The notes beneath the pieces were generated by a model. The model worked only from the letters and a program-made list of their open reading frames with translations. It was not told the origin of the DNA and made no database searches. Positions 28,101 to 43,100 of a stretch of DNA of 64,000 nt are shown piece by piece (within the stretch, counting starts at the first letter, position 1; every line of letters starts with the position of its first letter). The DNA comes from Wuchereria bancrofti (taxonomy: Eukaryota; Nematoda; Chromadorea; Rhabditida; Onchocercidae): contig SSBO01000007.1 in NCBI GenBank assembly GCA_005281725.1, forward strand, positions 4,560,031 through 4,624,030, written 5' to 3'. Made by a program: the position numbers and the translations under genes.

Positions 28101-31100
28101 ACAAGTGGTCTCTGAGAATTCTTCATGACAGCTAGACTTTTCTCATTATTAGGATAAACGATCTTGCTTCTCATCTTCCTCCATTTTATAGTGTTTTATG
28201 AAATTCGGAATTTTTTCGTTTTTTTTACTTCCAACGCATGATGTGTTGCATAAATTATTTTCTCAATAATAAAAAGCAAAAAAATGATTTGAGATCCATT
28301 TTCATGTTTTGATAATGAATCATTCTGTAGAAAAGCTGATAAAGAGCGCGAAGATAGGAGAATAGAAGACCTAAGAAAATGTAATAACAGAACGATTTTT
28401 TTTTTTTTGAAATATGCAGCAAAAAAAGCAAGTGTTTTTGTGGATCCGTTCATATTCTGTTTTTCTACTGCATATTTTTATAGCCATTTAAGTGTCGACT
28501 ACTTGCACATCACAGCAGTTTCAGAATGATGAGAAGTTCTAAAAAGGAGGATATGGGAAATAGAAGAAGCTTGTATCGATATCCACCGCCATCATTTTCG
28601 GAGGAGAATAATACAGCTTGAAGTATTGAACCCTGTTCCCCATTTCAAGGATTTAAGAAGCTCTTGTTACCATACAGCGATAAATTGACACAAATTTAAT
28701 TTCCACCAGTTTTAACTCTTCAGTATTGATAAGCAGCTAGAAGATGAACCGCATTAGATTTTGACGGAAACTAATCAAATTAAGATTTCTATGAAATATG
28801 TTCCGATTACATAACACAGTTTCATTTTGTATTTTCAAAATGATTTCATGAAAAGCATTCCAACAAGCTATCAGTTGATTTACTGTGTGTGCAGTTCGAT
28901 AACTCGAAAATACTTTTCCAGTCCGTTGGCACTACGTGAACATTGTGAGAGCCGAGCACACTCTGTCCGAATAGCGCAGCTTGCATCGATGTCCAGTGAA
29001 GCTGGATGCACTTCGGATGGTAGTTCTGCACCAATGGCTGCGATATCAATGTCACCCAGTCCTGAAACTGTTCTTGAGTGTCGACATTGTTCTTTCGAGA
29101 CAACCGATGCTGCAGGTGCTATTAGTAAGTTTTAAATATAAATTTATAAGCCGACCGATTTAAACTGGACTTTTCTACAAATAATCTTTGCTAATTAATA
29201 CTTCAGTGAATAAATAATGAAAATTCTTGCAGTCAGATTTTAAAACAAATTTATTTCTATTCGGTGTAAGTTGCAGAACACATGCAGCAACATCCACCAA
29301 ATGTGGAAAATACTGGAACAGAACAAGAAGGTTTAAGTCTAGAGACTAGTTGCGGTAAGTATTTTCTACATTAGAGCAATTATTAGAGATAAAGAAATAG
29401 AACTTTTGCAGTAGCATATACAGTCTAATAGATATTACTGGGGCAATTTCTGCTTCAGATAAATTTTTTTAAAGAATTCATAAGAGAGAAAAGTTTTAAA
29501 AACACTACCAGTGTTTCAGTCTTGTCATTGTGCTATTCCACTCGGAATCTTTATACCTAATACTCGGTTTATTATATTTAACGCCCGATATTTAGAACAA
29601 ATTTTCAAATAAACTAGCACTGGCAATTTTGGAGACTTTGTGATTGAGAGGACTACTTTCAAATAAAATTATTTCACATCTTATCAGTTCTTTACTAATT
29701 AAACATAACATTTGTTCTGGAAAAATTTTAAGCTATAAGTTATTAGGCGTTTTAGACAATTTCATAAATCGTTTCCCAAATTTATTTTTCTAAGAGTATA
29801 TTTTGAAAATAGATCGTTTTATGATGGCTATGGGAAAAAATAATATGAAAGGTGCACCAAAATTAAGTGTAGTTGCAGTTAATAGGCAGTGCGATTGTAG
29901 TTGATGCTTTGAAAATTAAAAAAAAAAAACTAGTTTTCAATTTGGTTCTGCGATTAGTTAGTAGTTAATTATGGATTGAGGTCTGAGAGGTAGTGAAACC
30001 TGTGGAATCAAAGAATCAAAGAGGTGATTCGAAATAAAAAAGAGAAGAGAACGAATAATCCCTAATCTTTAAATTTTAAAATGATCTTGATTTGAAGCGA
30101 CTATCTTTCATCTCTGACTCCCGTCATTCCACAAAATCACTTGTTGAAAATGTGCATAAACGATAATTGGTTTGATGAACAGCAAAGAGAGATAGATGAG
30201 GCGAATTGGGAGGACTGAATAAAATAGTGGTTACGTACCTCCTGCCGAGATTAAATTAATATAACTATTAGCCAACCGAAACTAATGCCGGATATGACGA
30301 CAGATCCTCAAAATCTAACAAACAATAAATGGCCGACGTCGCCTTGTTCTCCTCCCATCATTTTAATCGTGATTCTATATCATCCAATTTACCAAAATCC
30401 GAAAATCTAATTTTGTGAGTAACCATGATAGTAATAATCTGCTGAACTCCTCTTACACTGAAGCCTTAATCTGCGGATGAATTTATACCTGGATATGCAA
30501 ATTAGCACTCACTGATACAAGTAAACCATTTTCTAACGAATGACAAAGAAATCTTTTATTGTACCATAAGTACTTCACTATCATTGCTATTAATTGAGTC
30601 ATTTTCATTGCTAACAGTATTGTGATATGTAGATGATTAATTGATAATGGATGTTAAGAGAACACATTATCAATTTTATCATCATCAAGAAATTATACAA
30701 TCGTATAACTGCAGCAATTACAAATAATGTGGTCGTCATATCATTTTCTTTGTCTGCAGTTTTCCATTTCATAGAGAGACCATGAATCACGAATCGTTAA
30801 AGTGGTATTTGGCAAAAATTAGCATTGGATGTATTTACATTTCATAAAGAACTTTCCCTCTAAGATGAGTCAAAATTTCGCTTACTTTGCTTCGCAAATA
30901 CTTGGAAGTTTTGTTTGTCAAGCATTAATGTGTTTTAAGTTTTCAAGAAAATTGTCACAGTTGGAATGCAATTGCTATCACTAGTAATTGTGTATCTAGT
31001 AGTGTTTGCAAAACAACACATGTATCATGTTGACATGCATATGTAAAAGGTACAGAAATGATGAATAGTTAATGTGAATTTGTAGTGTTGTAGTGCAAGT

Positions 31101-34100
31101 TGCGTGATCTGCAAGCTAAAAGGATAGGTATGACCATTTTAAAGGAGTCGCACTGACCAATTGCAAACTATCATAGTACCAATAATTGTAATTGGAACTC
31201 ATATGAGATCTTGGGCATTATCCTTCAGATTTTACAGCATTTTATACGAAAACGATTAAATTTGTAGAAATTTTTTGAAAAAAAGGGATTAAGATTATTA
31301 TTTAAAAGAGGGAACTACAGATCTTTGAAAGGGTGGGGTGATTTTTGCTACGAAGATTTGCTTTGTAATCATTACATTTAAGATAGACTGATTTTTTTGA
31401 CGAAGGAATTGTTAGAATGGGAAGGTACAGACGCATCACCACGTTTCTAAGTTCAATCATTACATTAGGTTTTCGTATCAAACATTTAATCATATCCTGG
31501 ACTAGTTTTCTCTTTTTTTCTTAAAATTTCTCTGAGAAACGTAACCTTATCAGTATTTACGACCATCGGGAGTTTAAATAAGATTGCTGATTGGTATTTA
31601 GATTATCAATCATTCTCATTGTTAATTTGTGATAGGCTTCATTTCCCAGATTTATTTTTCTTCCAAATTCTTTTCGTTACTGCTGTGCCTCTCCAAAAGT
31701 AAAGTTAGGTAGCGATCTAAAGATTAATCTGGTAGATTTGTGTGAGTATTTATTGTAAACTGCGAAATAATCTTTGCTCAGCAAAAAATAGCTTTAGTAA
31801 TTATGAGGTGGAGATGTGTTGTACTACCCATTAACTAACTACGTAATGTTTTGTTTCTGGAATATTTCTAGTTGCAGAACTGCATTTGCATGCATTAACT
31901 ATCTTTAATACCTTTCTCATCTGTGAGATATGTTTGTCCGAAAGATACACATAACTGTTGCTCCAATTCAGTCATGCTTTTTAACTTTTACCACTCTGTG
32001 AGAGATTCACTTTATCATTAGGATTGTCAGAATTGTTCTGTGAATCGTAAAGTGACTACCTTTACGTTTCAGTTTCATGAAAAAAGCCAACGATAATCGT
32101 CAAATTTTATTCGATCCACCCATTGAAGAGACCTTAATAGTTCATTCTTTTTCCTCTCATCATTACATATATATCATTTTGAATTTAATAAAATTTAAAG
32201 GAGTACTCCATACAATTTTTTATTTGCTTATCATTACAAATATTGTGATTCCTTTGAGTGAAACTATGATAAAAGGATGTTAATGTAGAGGAAGGGATGA
32301 GAATTGATACCTTTTGTAACATTCAAATTGTTTTATCATTAGCGCCGCTCACTGTATTTACTGTCTTTTCTCATTTTTGCTTCTCTTCAAATTATCACAT
32401 TTCCTCCTACCACTCTGCTAGACTTCTTAATGTGTAATTAGAGGTTTAGTGAGGTAGGACGAGGTGATGAATGAAGACAAGAATGGAAACGACAATTGTC
32501 GGCGACATTAAGGACCTGCAAACCTCGCATGCAAAGAAACGGTGCGAAGGAGGACAAGAAGTGGAAGAGAAGAAAAGACTAAAAATAAATGAAGAGAAAG
32601 ATGAGATGATTAGCGAAGGTCACACATACAATTAATGTTGTGTATATATGTTGGGAATCAAATATCCAAATTGCGGGGAACGTGCTTCGCTTGATTGAGA
32701 GGGCGCTAAGGGATGCGTAGGGGCGGAGAAGGTTGAGAAGCAGGAGATGCTAATGGCAGTGATGGGGTGACAGTGATGTTGTTGATGATATTAGTAAAAT
32801 TACAACAGTAATTATAATTAAACGGGCAGATTTACGTGGCGGTTATCAAATCAAGAAGAGCACTAATATAAATTTGCTGAAGTTAAAATGAAGAATTCAC
32901 TTCTTGAAACGTTCTGTTCAGTACAGCTGTATCTTAAAAATGAAGATTCAAATTCGATGTTTTGATGTTCATAGCACTTCAACTAAACTACTTAGTTCAA
33001 TAACTTATCTGACTCAAATCAACGTAATAATGTATTGAAATACTGATTCGAGCTCGTATTACTGTAAATTTGCAATAATTATTCCTAAGTACAGATCTTG
33101 TTAGTACTGGACTTGGAATTAACACAGAGGTTCAAAATGTGCCCGTGGTAGGTTGCTTAATTTGTTCTCCTCTATAAGCATAAAGATAGATTTCTGTCAT
33201 GACAACAATGATGCATATATATATCATAGTTAATTAAAAACACTCATCTAACAGTAATACAAAATGGTTTGAGTCTTAATTCTTTTTTTGGATCTTATAA
33301 TACGGAACACTGAATCACTAGATCTGAAAGCGATGCTGCATTTAGCTGAATTAGTTTAATATGGATCATTAATAGTGCTATTTCTTATGGGGGTTAGTTA
33401 TTTATTGGTCTATCTACCGGTAGAGATTTCCTTTTTATCAATTGTTTGAAATTCATGGAATAATTTCTTGAGAATTGTGATTTTATTTTAAATTAGCTTA
33501 AATCAGCTTGGCAGGGCTGAATCTAGCAAATGACATTTGCTTAGGATATATAACAAATGGTGCCTGCTTATTTCTTTTCTCTGGGATGATTTGTAATAAT
33601 TCTTAGATGGCTTATCTCATTATCCTTCCTCCAAATATCCTTGGTTTAATTTTATTGGTAATTTTCGAATGAAACATATTTCTTCTCATCATGAAGCTGA
33701 GGTAAATTAGTATTTGGCTGTTGAGAGAATGAGTACTTTTGTTACATAGACATAGCTCTCTCATACTTTTTTAGTACAGAGCTTTAGCTTTTGTAAATGG
33801 AACAGACAAAAATGAAATTTTTATATCTGACCGATGATAATTTTATCTTCAAAACACTTGGCCCAGCTATTTTCTACAGACCATTTCTTCCAAAATTAAT
33901 TCCTTCAACAAATAGCGAAAAAAGATAATTCTTTTTGTTGTACTGTGTTTTGTGCTTTTTGATGCAAATTTTAGAATTTAGTAGATTTCGTCACCCCTAA
34001 CAGGCATGGCATCTTTCGATTTGCTGCATGTTTTGAAAGGCCTGGAGAGAGAAAATGCAGAAATCAGTTATTTTCAGTGATAGATAGAAGAATAAATTTG

Positions 34101-37100
34101 ATATGGAACAAGTAATTTGTTACCGTAGTGTTTCGTTTCATTTATAAGTTTGAATAATTAAGCAGCTCAATGACATTTCTGTCCTTATAAGAGAAATCAG
34201 GGATGGACTCAATGAATTTTTGTATCATCATTTTAATTCAATGAGTTCATAAGTATTGCATATACTGCTAAGTTTCTATGTATAAACTTATCTCCACTTC
34301 ATTTCTCTTCCACCGTATACATAATAACCAGTTATAATTAAACAAATAGTTTCACGATATAATGCATGTGAGGAATTGAATAGTTGACTAACAGTAATAG
34401 TTTTACTATTTAAATTTTGGTATGGTTGGTCTCTTCGACCCGCCTTCTTACCTTACATTGCCGCTCGTTTCACATTCTTCTACCTTTCTCAGTAAGTGAT
34501 GATTTTAACAATTTGTGCAACAGCGGTAGTTGTAGTATAGAGTAAAAAAAAGGAAGATTTGGATAGTAATATATCATTTTCAATTATACGGTTGCATTAA
34601 ATTCAGAGAATTGGATTAAACAAGAATTTATACACCATTAGTCAAAAGCAACTGTGATGTGAAACTTTTATACTGCAACTATATTGCAACTATTGAGATT
34701 TAAATTCTCCATGATTGTTTGTGATACTTCAATTACGTTGGTGCTGTCATCTAAAGTTCATGACTACTTTCTTCATTTTTATTATTATTTTTTTATTATC
34801 ATTAGAAATATGAACTAGCATTACCCTCTAGGAATCTATAATTATGTCTTTTGAATCTGACCCTAGGCCATTTTTTTTATGCCATTCAGCTTGGCTGTTG
34901 GATGGATACCGAAAATTTTTTGGAGACTTTTTGGAGAATAATCTGTTTTGATCATTTTATTGATGAAAAACGAAAATTCAGGTGATGATTGCCGATAGAG
35001 GACTAGTTTCGATAGAGTTTCGATTGTTATCAGTAAAATCATTGTTATCACTCATTTGCTTGTCTCTTATAATACTGTTTATTTTTACTACTACAGCCAT
35101 TCCTAATCAAATTAAGTTTAATGCATATTTATTGGGATTTATTACTGATGTTGCAGAAGGGTCAGGAAAATGTCGAAAATGTGAAAACATGCTGTGTATC
35201 ATCAAGGAGTTGTTAGCTGTTCATTATTATCAGCATAATTATCATAATTGTCATTTAATATCATGTAATGCCGTTTTTATAGAAACTTTGTTTTTTAATT
35301 TCCACTTCGCTGAGTTCTATTTGGCTATATTTGGAGAGCGGCAGATAGTTTTCAAATTATTTCAACGTTGAAATAATAATAATTGAAAGAGGTTTTCAAA
35401 TGCACAGTGTTGTCGTCATTGTAGCTGTAAAATTCCCCTTTTTCACCAAATTTTAGTTAGAATTAAATTTCTGGTTGTGCGTTCAATACCTGTAATTTAT
35501 TGTAACACTCTGTTTCTTCTTTTCCCTACTTGCGTCCTTTGCTAACTTTTAATTGATGTATCAAACTGAGACAAATAGGAAGACACGGGTGTCATTTGAC
35601 ACTTCACATTGAGATTATAAAGAGTTTTCTGTGATGCTGCTTTGGTAGCTTTTTTAATTTGCTAATATAAGATTCGAAGTGGTCGCTTCTGTCCTTGCTC
35701 TCGCATTTCTTGATGCTGTTACCAGGCCAGTGGCTAATATTTATCACTGGTCGGCCAATTGATTCTGGCAATTGAAAAGTATTGGTAAAATTTAGGATAA
35801 TGAAATACAACATTTTTGAAGTGAGTTAAGAGAAGCTATTTGTTTAATTGTTTAGATGCGAAGTTAAGAGAAAATGGGGTTGAAGTTGAGTTTTTAGGCT
35901 TTTCCACTTGTAGACCTAACTGAGAAGCTTGATTTGTTCGTTTGATAACAATGTAATATCGTTGGGTGCGCAAATTCAACAATTAAAAGAGTGCTGACAC
36001 TGATGCGCCTTTCTTTCATTATGACATATTAATAACGGGTTCAAATGGACTTGAGCATGTGTCTTTCTGTTCTTGTTGCTCTGTTCGTTTATTATACTTG
36101 CTTGAATGAGGATGGGGCAAGCATGTAATTAAGTTGCAATGAATGGAATTTCATAACGAAAGGTCCTATCAAAATGATCAGTCAATATTCTAAAAATCAT
36201 TTTCAATAATTTTTTCTAGAAAAAGGAGGAAAAAGGAAGGGAAATCCAAAATGATTATATTAATTTCACCCGAACGAATGTAGTGTAATTTCCGCTCGTT
36301 ATAATAAAATTTTTTCCCTTTTTCCTCCATCTCTTTGCTACCTCCGTTTGCACCCATTGCCACCCTTCCCCTAGCCTCATCGAGGATTTGTTTTCCCCGA
36401 AATGACTTCACTTTCACGTGCTTGCCGAATTGAGACGTCTATGCTGATCAATAGTAACTGCGGTGTATTTGTCTAATCTGTGATGCAAATTGTTGCAAGA
36501 AGTGAATGCATGGAATGACGAAAACACCTTGTTCTTCCTGATCATTTGTAATGTTCCAGTGTTTTAGTGCTCATATTCATAGGCTTGTTCAGCCATTTAG
36601 TCACCTTTATAAACTTGATTCTTCTGATTACTTGTATGAAGTGCCTAAAGCTTATAAGCCTAATGATAGCAATAGCAGTAGCACTCTTATGATAGCAATA
36701 GCGCTAGGGAATATCGATATGCTTGTCGTCTCTTTCTTTTTTTTCTCATAAGCCATTCGATCGCATTTGGTGAGATGAAAAGTAGGCCTCACGCCCAAAA
36801 GTAACACCAAAGTCATCAGATCTAAGGAATCGATGGCACTGTGTGCATAGCAACAAAATTTTATATATGATGACAAAAGCTTATTTAGGTTTGTTGGCAA
36901 ATAAATCTGGTATGCTTTTTAGAATGTTTCATTTCTTCATTAGTCTGATGTCAGTTCTTGGTCTCTTGTCCAAAATCTTGAGTTCTATTCCTGCGTTAGC
37001 TTAGCTTAACTCAACTTAATTGTTGGCCTCTCAGTTTAAGGCTCATTTTTGATGCGCGATTACTTGTGTTTATTGGAGCCATCATCCTGAGAGCTGTAAT

Positions 37101-40100
37101 GGTTTTTTCTAGCACCACCAATATAACTCTCTCCATTTAACTGATTTCATCAGTCTTGCATCTTTTTTAAAATTTTCTCAAGGACAACTTCTCTTTTTCC
37201 TCTTCCAGCATTCCTGTTCAATCCTTCTCTCATCCTTCTCATCTTCTTCGCTCTTCCTCTCTTCCCTTTTTTCGGCGTATTGGGTAACGGATGTGCGCAC
37301 AAAATTTACATTTTCCCAATTAGTTGAGAGACATGAAGCTGCCAGAAATCTTCCCTTTGACTTTTCCCAAATGACATGAAATGCAAAAAAGGAATTTCCC
37401 CTGAAAGCAAAGCATTGCCCATCCCATCCCTCCCTGTTCATTCTAGCACTTCAATTGATGAGAACAGAACGACCCTCCATGCATACTCATTCCATTCCAT
37501 TCCATTTCATTCCATTCCATTCCATTCCATTCCATTCCATTTCATTCCATTCCATTTCATTCCATTCCATTCCATTTCATTCCATTCCATTCCATTCCGT
37601 TCCATTTCATTCCATTCCATTCCATTCCATCCCATTCACATTCGCATGAATATACAGACGTTTGAAAATTGCGATTTGCAGTGCCTTTTTTCCAGGATTA
37701 CCCAAAAAAGTCGCTTAGAGAGAGCACAATACTACATCACTAATCTTACTTTATTCCTTCCTCGATCCTTTCCTCTCTCTCGCTCCTTCTCTCTCTTTCA
37801 TCTATTCATCCTGTAGCATATTTTACTTTCTTTTAATTTTAACTACTACTTTTATCACATTTTCTTTCAAACATTTAGAAACATTTGACAGATGTAAGCA
37901 CTGTTGTCACTTGAAGTGCTAAAGGAAAATGATAATTCTGTGAAGAAAACAATTAGTACATCGAAAGAATGAACGATTTGATACCTGTGGTATGTGTTAC
38001 CTTACATAAGGTTCATGACACTGATTTCTGCCATTCCAGGTATTGTAAATGACAAAGATATGCTGGGGTAAGTAGCAGAAAATCCAGCAAACAATTATGC
38101 TTCTGTTACAGTCATGCAAATCTCGATATTGTATCGCGAACTGTATCGCTAGTTCTTGACCAGGTGCGAACTTTGTCGCAGCACATGCAAGCTCACTGCA
38201 TAGCAGTGCAACGATCGCTTGAAGTTCTTGTTTCTGTCAATTTAGAGCACATGTTCCGTTACTACTGCATGTGAATATATGAGATAACTAGGATTGGACA
38301 ATGAATGATACAATGCACAAATAGTTGGTTAATTATGTGGGAAGATGTTAGACAACTAGTTCCCTTTTGTTCACAAATAACTTTTTAAAATGATTAGAAT
38401 ACTAAAAACACCTTTGCCTTTTCCGACATATGCAAACTAGCATATCATTATTTTCTGCGGACTAACGTATCGAACTGGAATGAGAAGATAGTAGCGTTCA
38501 GTTGCAAATATCTATGAAGTTTGCTGTTCACATACAACACTGCTGCTCACATACAAGTGTTTTGTTGCTTGGCCGTGAGAGTATAGATTCTCGAGAGGTA
38601 ACGACGACAATTAGAGCTTATCATATCATCAAACAATCTCACTTCCAGATTACTACTTTCTGTTCACTCTGTTTACAGCTTTTCTGATTTTCTGTGATAT
38701 GCCATCCAGCACTGTCATCATGGAATTGCAGAATCTATCCTTTTAACCAAAATTTTGGGTCAAAAAAGTTTCGGCACAGTTTGTCTTGATTCAGTAATAA
38801 AGAGTTGGTATTAATGAAATGAAAAGAGAGAAAGCAAAAGATGAAGAATGAAATAAAATATAAACATGAACCAGAGTAAGAAATCAAGAACAGTAGGGAA
38901 TAGATCAATCAGTATTAGTAAGTATCGTCTATACCGTACTAGTTCCACACTGCTGTCTTCATTTCCGAGTTTAAGTCTTTATTAAACTTGGGAACCAGCG
39001 AGTCAATTTTCTACCTGTTTTTCTTGATTGTCCTCGACACCATCCATATCATTGTGATTATCTTTATCACTGATATAATCACCTTCTGTGCAATAATATT
39101 AATCAGAAATAATTAATTATTGTTAATGTATTATGATCCCATTCGACTGTAAGTGCTTTCCATTCCCACTATCACCCTATTAAAACAGTTCACCCTTTTG
39201 AGCATCATCGGGGCATATCAACAAAAGTTCTTCATTGTCATTCGTTAGCTTTTCCCAGAACTATTCATTTCCACCGCTTTTCCCTCCCTCCTCAGCAGCC
39301 CTTCTCTCTCATCATTCGTTATCACGAAGCTTTCCTTTCAACTTTTCTTTTTTTTCCCATTTTTCTAGTCTCTTTCTGGGTTTTCTTGGACCGATTTGAT
39401 CCCTTCAACAGATGCTTCTCTCATAAACTTACTTTATTAGTCATTAGTTTATTAGTCAAAACATACTTTTTCCATCTAATATCTCAAATAGCATACTGAA
39501 TCCACCAAAAGAATTTGCTATAAACAAAAATTCGAGAAATTGATTAAAAAGAAAGGATGCTACTGATAAGTGTATCTAAAATTCGACGTGAAGCATAGTC
39601 TAGCGTGCAAGATATTGAGACAAGATACAACTGGCATTTTTCTAATAAACGCTACTGATAATTTCAGACAACAGCAACATTAGCGAGATTATGTTTTTTT
39701 TTTTTTTTTCTTTTTTCAGGAGAACTAGACGAGGATGAAATTAAGAACTGCGCAGCAGAAAATTTTAATATGAATGAAGCCGCATATTGCTGTCCGCATT
39801 GCAACTTTATTACCAGTAAGCTTTCTTCCATTTGAGGTGAAAATTTCCCTACCTAATTACAAATATTTTCCAAAGTAAATTCAGAGCTTTACTAATCGCC
39901 TGATTGTTTCTCTTTATGTTTTTAATGAATGTGCTTTCCGATGACAATTATAACAATTTTTTACTTAGGTTTTACTTTAGTTTCCTTACTGATTGTTAGA
40001 ATACGTCCTGAATTATGGACATTACTTAGAAATATTTGACAAATACCGTTCATCTTTTTTCTGCTTCATGTTTAAGTTTTCGCCCATAAAAAAGGAATAA

Positions 40101-43100
40101 ATCTGTTTTAGGGAATGAACGAGAACAAAATCTATTTAGTGTGCTAATTTACAGATTTGCTTCCTTTATTTTAGTTCTCTTGAATATTTATTAAAATATT
40201 CAGTTTTTTAAATTGTGCACAGAATATTGCAAGTAGAGGCGGAAAAGTCAATAAATAACAGTTAAGCTTTCTTTTTTGTCATAATGAGTTATCGAAGACA
40301 TAAAGTACAGCTGATAAGAAAATGACTAAGCACTCGTGCTGTATAATGAAGTGTTGTCAATTTCCTGTCTATTTATTTCCTCTTTGATAGAACTTCGAAA
40401 TTTCATATTTTCGCTGTTTGTTAAGTAATATTTTATTTTTCATTATCACTGCTATTTTTCCTATAAGATTCATGTGATGAAAAAGACCAGCTGATTTAGT
40501 TATCAGAATCGATTAGATTACTGTATTTTTTAACCATTATAATACGTCTCATTTTTATGCTTTCTTAACTGCAGTACTCTGTCTCTCAAGATCTATCCAA
40601 AGTATTTAAAATTTTTAGAAGAGATTGACAGTACTTCCATCCAACTATGCTAAATTATAATAATGCTTTGAGATTTATTCATATCCTTGTTTCTAGTAAA
40701 TAAAACGTAGTTCAGTCACAGCTACAAAGGATTTAGATTCAGCTTAAAATGCTTAATTTATTAAGTCAAAATATTGCATTAATAGTGAATGTTTTAAATC
40801 GTGTGAGAATTGAATATGATATTTCATATGTCCAGATGCAAGGAGATGCATATTCCAGATAATGATATTGTGTGAAGCGTTTCGCAGAAAACGTGTTTGT
40901 CACATTAGGTAGAGTCAAAAAAATTCATCCTTTCTCAATTCTTACCTAAGCAATGCCTCTCTTTCATATATCTTCAATGCTATTTTATTGAGAAACTGAA
41001 GAATTTGACTTAGGTATTTCAACAAGTTGGGTTATCCTGTTATTTTTTGCACTAATGAAGATAAACAAAAGTATATAAAAAAAGTGTCTATATATGGTCT
41101 CAAGGTGAACTATCGGTTTGTTTCCCTGTATTTTTGTTCTTAAGAAAAGAATTGATGATATCATTGTTAAAAGCAGTGGCGAATACAAATCGTTATTTAA
41201 TCTTTTTACACTGCTCGAATAGATATATTCTGAATGAGTTTAAACTATGCATTACATATAAAAAATTAGACTCTTTTTCTTTCGTCTTTTCGATTACTAT
41301 TTCCAGTAATGTTCAGATATAAGGAAACTTTGTAATTATGCTTAGGTTGTGCTACGTGATGTAAAAGTGCCTTTGAATACAACAAGTATTTCTATCTTTC
41401 TGTAATATTCTCTTTCACGTAATAAGGGAAGCACGGATAATTTTCTTAAGTGCAATATTTGGAAATTAGCATTACAGATGTCTCGATCATTGTCACTACT
41501 TACAATTTCTAGATCTGTCCTAAAGTTACTGTAGGTTGCTACTGCTATTTCACTACTGCTATAACAGCAATATTTCACCACTCCAAAGTATTTCAAATGT
41601 AAACTGTTGATGAGAAAGAGCATTTATGATCTGAACTATCTTACTTTTCTGTTCAGTGCTTTTTGAAATCATTATTTGCAGTGAAGCAGTAAAAAATTTA
41701 ACTGCATTACGAATTACTTAGAGAGGTGTAATATGTACTGTTGTTGATACTGCTAAAAATGATAAGGATTGGTAGTGGTGCCACAGATAGAGACAAGAGT
41801 CAGATGAATCAAAATCCTACTCCTACAAAAGTTTTTCGATTTTATTGAAGGATAAGTTTGATTTTTATTGCTTATCTCACTTTGCTAAATCTTTATTAAC
41901 ACTCGTATTCTCATCATCATCTGGTTTTTCTTTTTTTTTTCAGAAGCAGATTTTCTCGATAAGTTTTTTGTCCTCACATTTGCACAACATAGGTGAGGAA
42001 GAATTATGGAACAGTTGTTATTCAGATAAAAGTAAAAATACGGTAGTGTCATGAATTTAGAGAAGAGTCAGTTGATCAGTATTTACTATTCCTGAAAATT
42101 GTCTGCTTTGGATTAATTCTGTTTATGATTGTTCGGAATGAATGATTGAATGTTTTGTCTAACAAAAGAAATATGATTTCGTATCTTTTCTTTTTTTCAT
42201 TAGATTACAAAACGAATCAATCCTTGCCTTGATCATCAGCATTTAATGCTGTAGTATAATGTGAGAAAAGAATGTCTTCCAGGGTTTCATCATCTTTCTT
42301 CTATCGAATGTCAATGAAGAGAAGAGAAGCATCTTTTCTCCTTTTCAAAAAAAGCTTGAGAACTGTTCATGTTATTGTATCTACAGTTATCCTTTTTCCG
42401 TCTTCTTCCCATCCGTTCCCGTTTTGTCGTATATATGTTAATTGTTGAAAATAATAGATTACATACATCGATTAAGTGGTTGATTGTGAAGTAGCCTACT
42501 TCTTCCTCCTCTCTATCTTCGACCGCAAAATGCTAATGAAACTTAATAGGAAATAACATTATTTAAATATTTAGAGCGGGGAAAGATCTTCTAAAAGTTA
42601 TAAGAAGACAAGGAGCAAAAAGATACAAAGCTCACTCGACCATTCGATTGTGTTTATTTCAAATATTGTACCTTAAACAGTTTCAGATGAACTGAGTTAC
42701 TGTTTGCCTGTTTTGTCACATTTATGTATTTACTCAAAAGCACAATTAAGGTCTTCAAGATTAGCAAGCTTTCGTAATCACTGAGTGCATCATATTATTG
42801 ATGTTTTTGTCGTAGAATATTTTGCTCGTTCAGTTTATTCATGCTAATAGTACTCTGAATAAGCTAGTCTTTATCTATCAGAACTTTGCTCTTGTCCTCG
42901 CTATTACAGGTATTCACGTCACTGTGGAAATTTAGTCATTTAGTCATGAAAACTTTTACTGCAAGGTTTTACAAAGCTGTATTAAGGAAACATCAGTTAG
43001 GAAATGCACAAAACCAATGACATGAAAATTAGTGATAGAAATCAAATTCCTCTAATTACAATCTTTCATACACCATCGATTTTTCTTTTTTTTTTTTCTG

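Noticed and set aside
37376..37816. 146-codon open frame rich in His, Phe, Pro and Ser
   Set aside because: Produced by the TTCCA pentamer repeat, which leaves all frames open.
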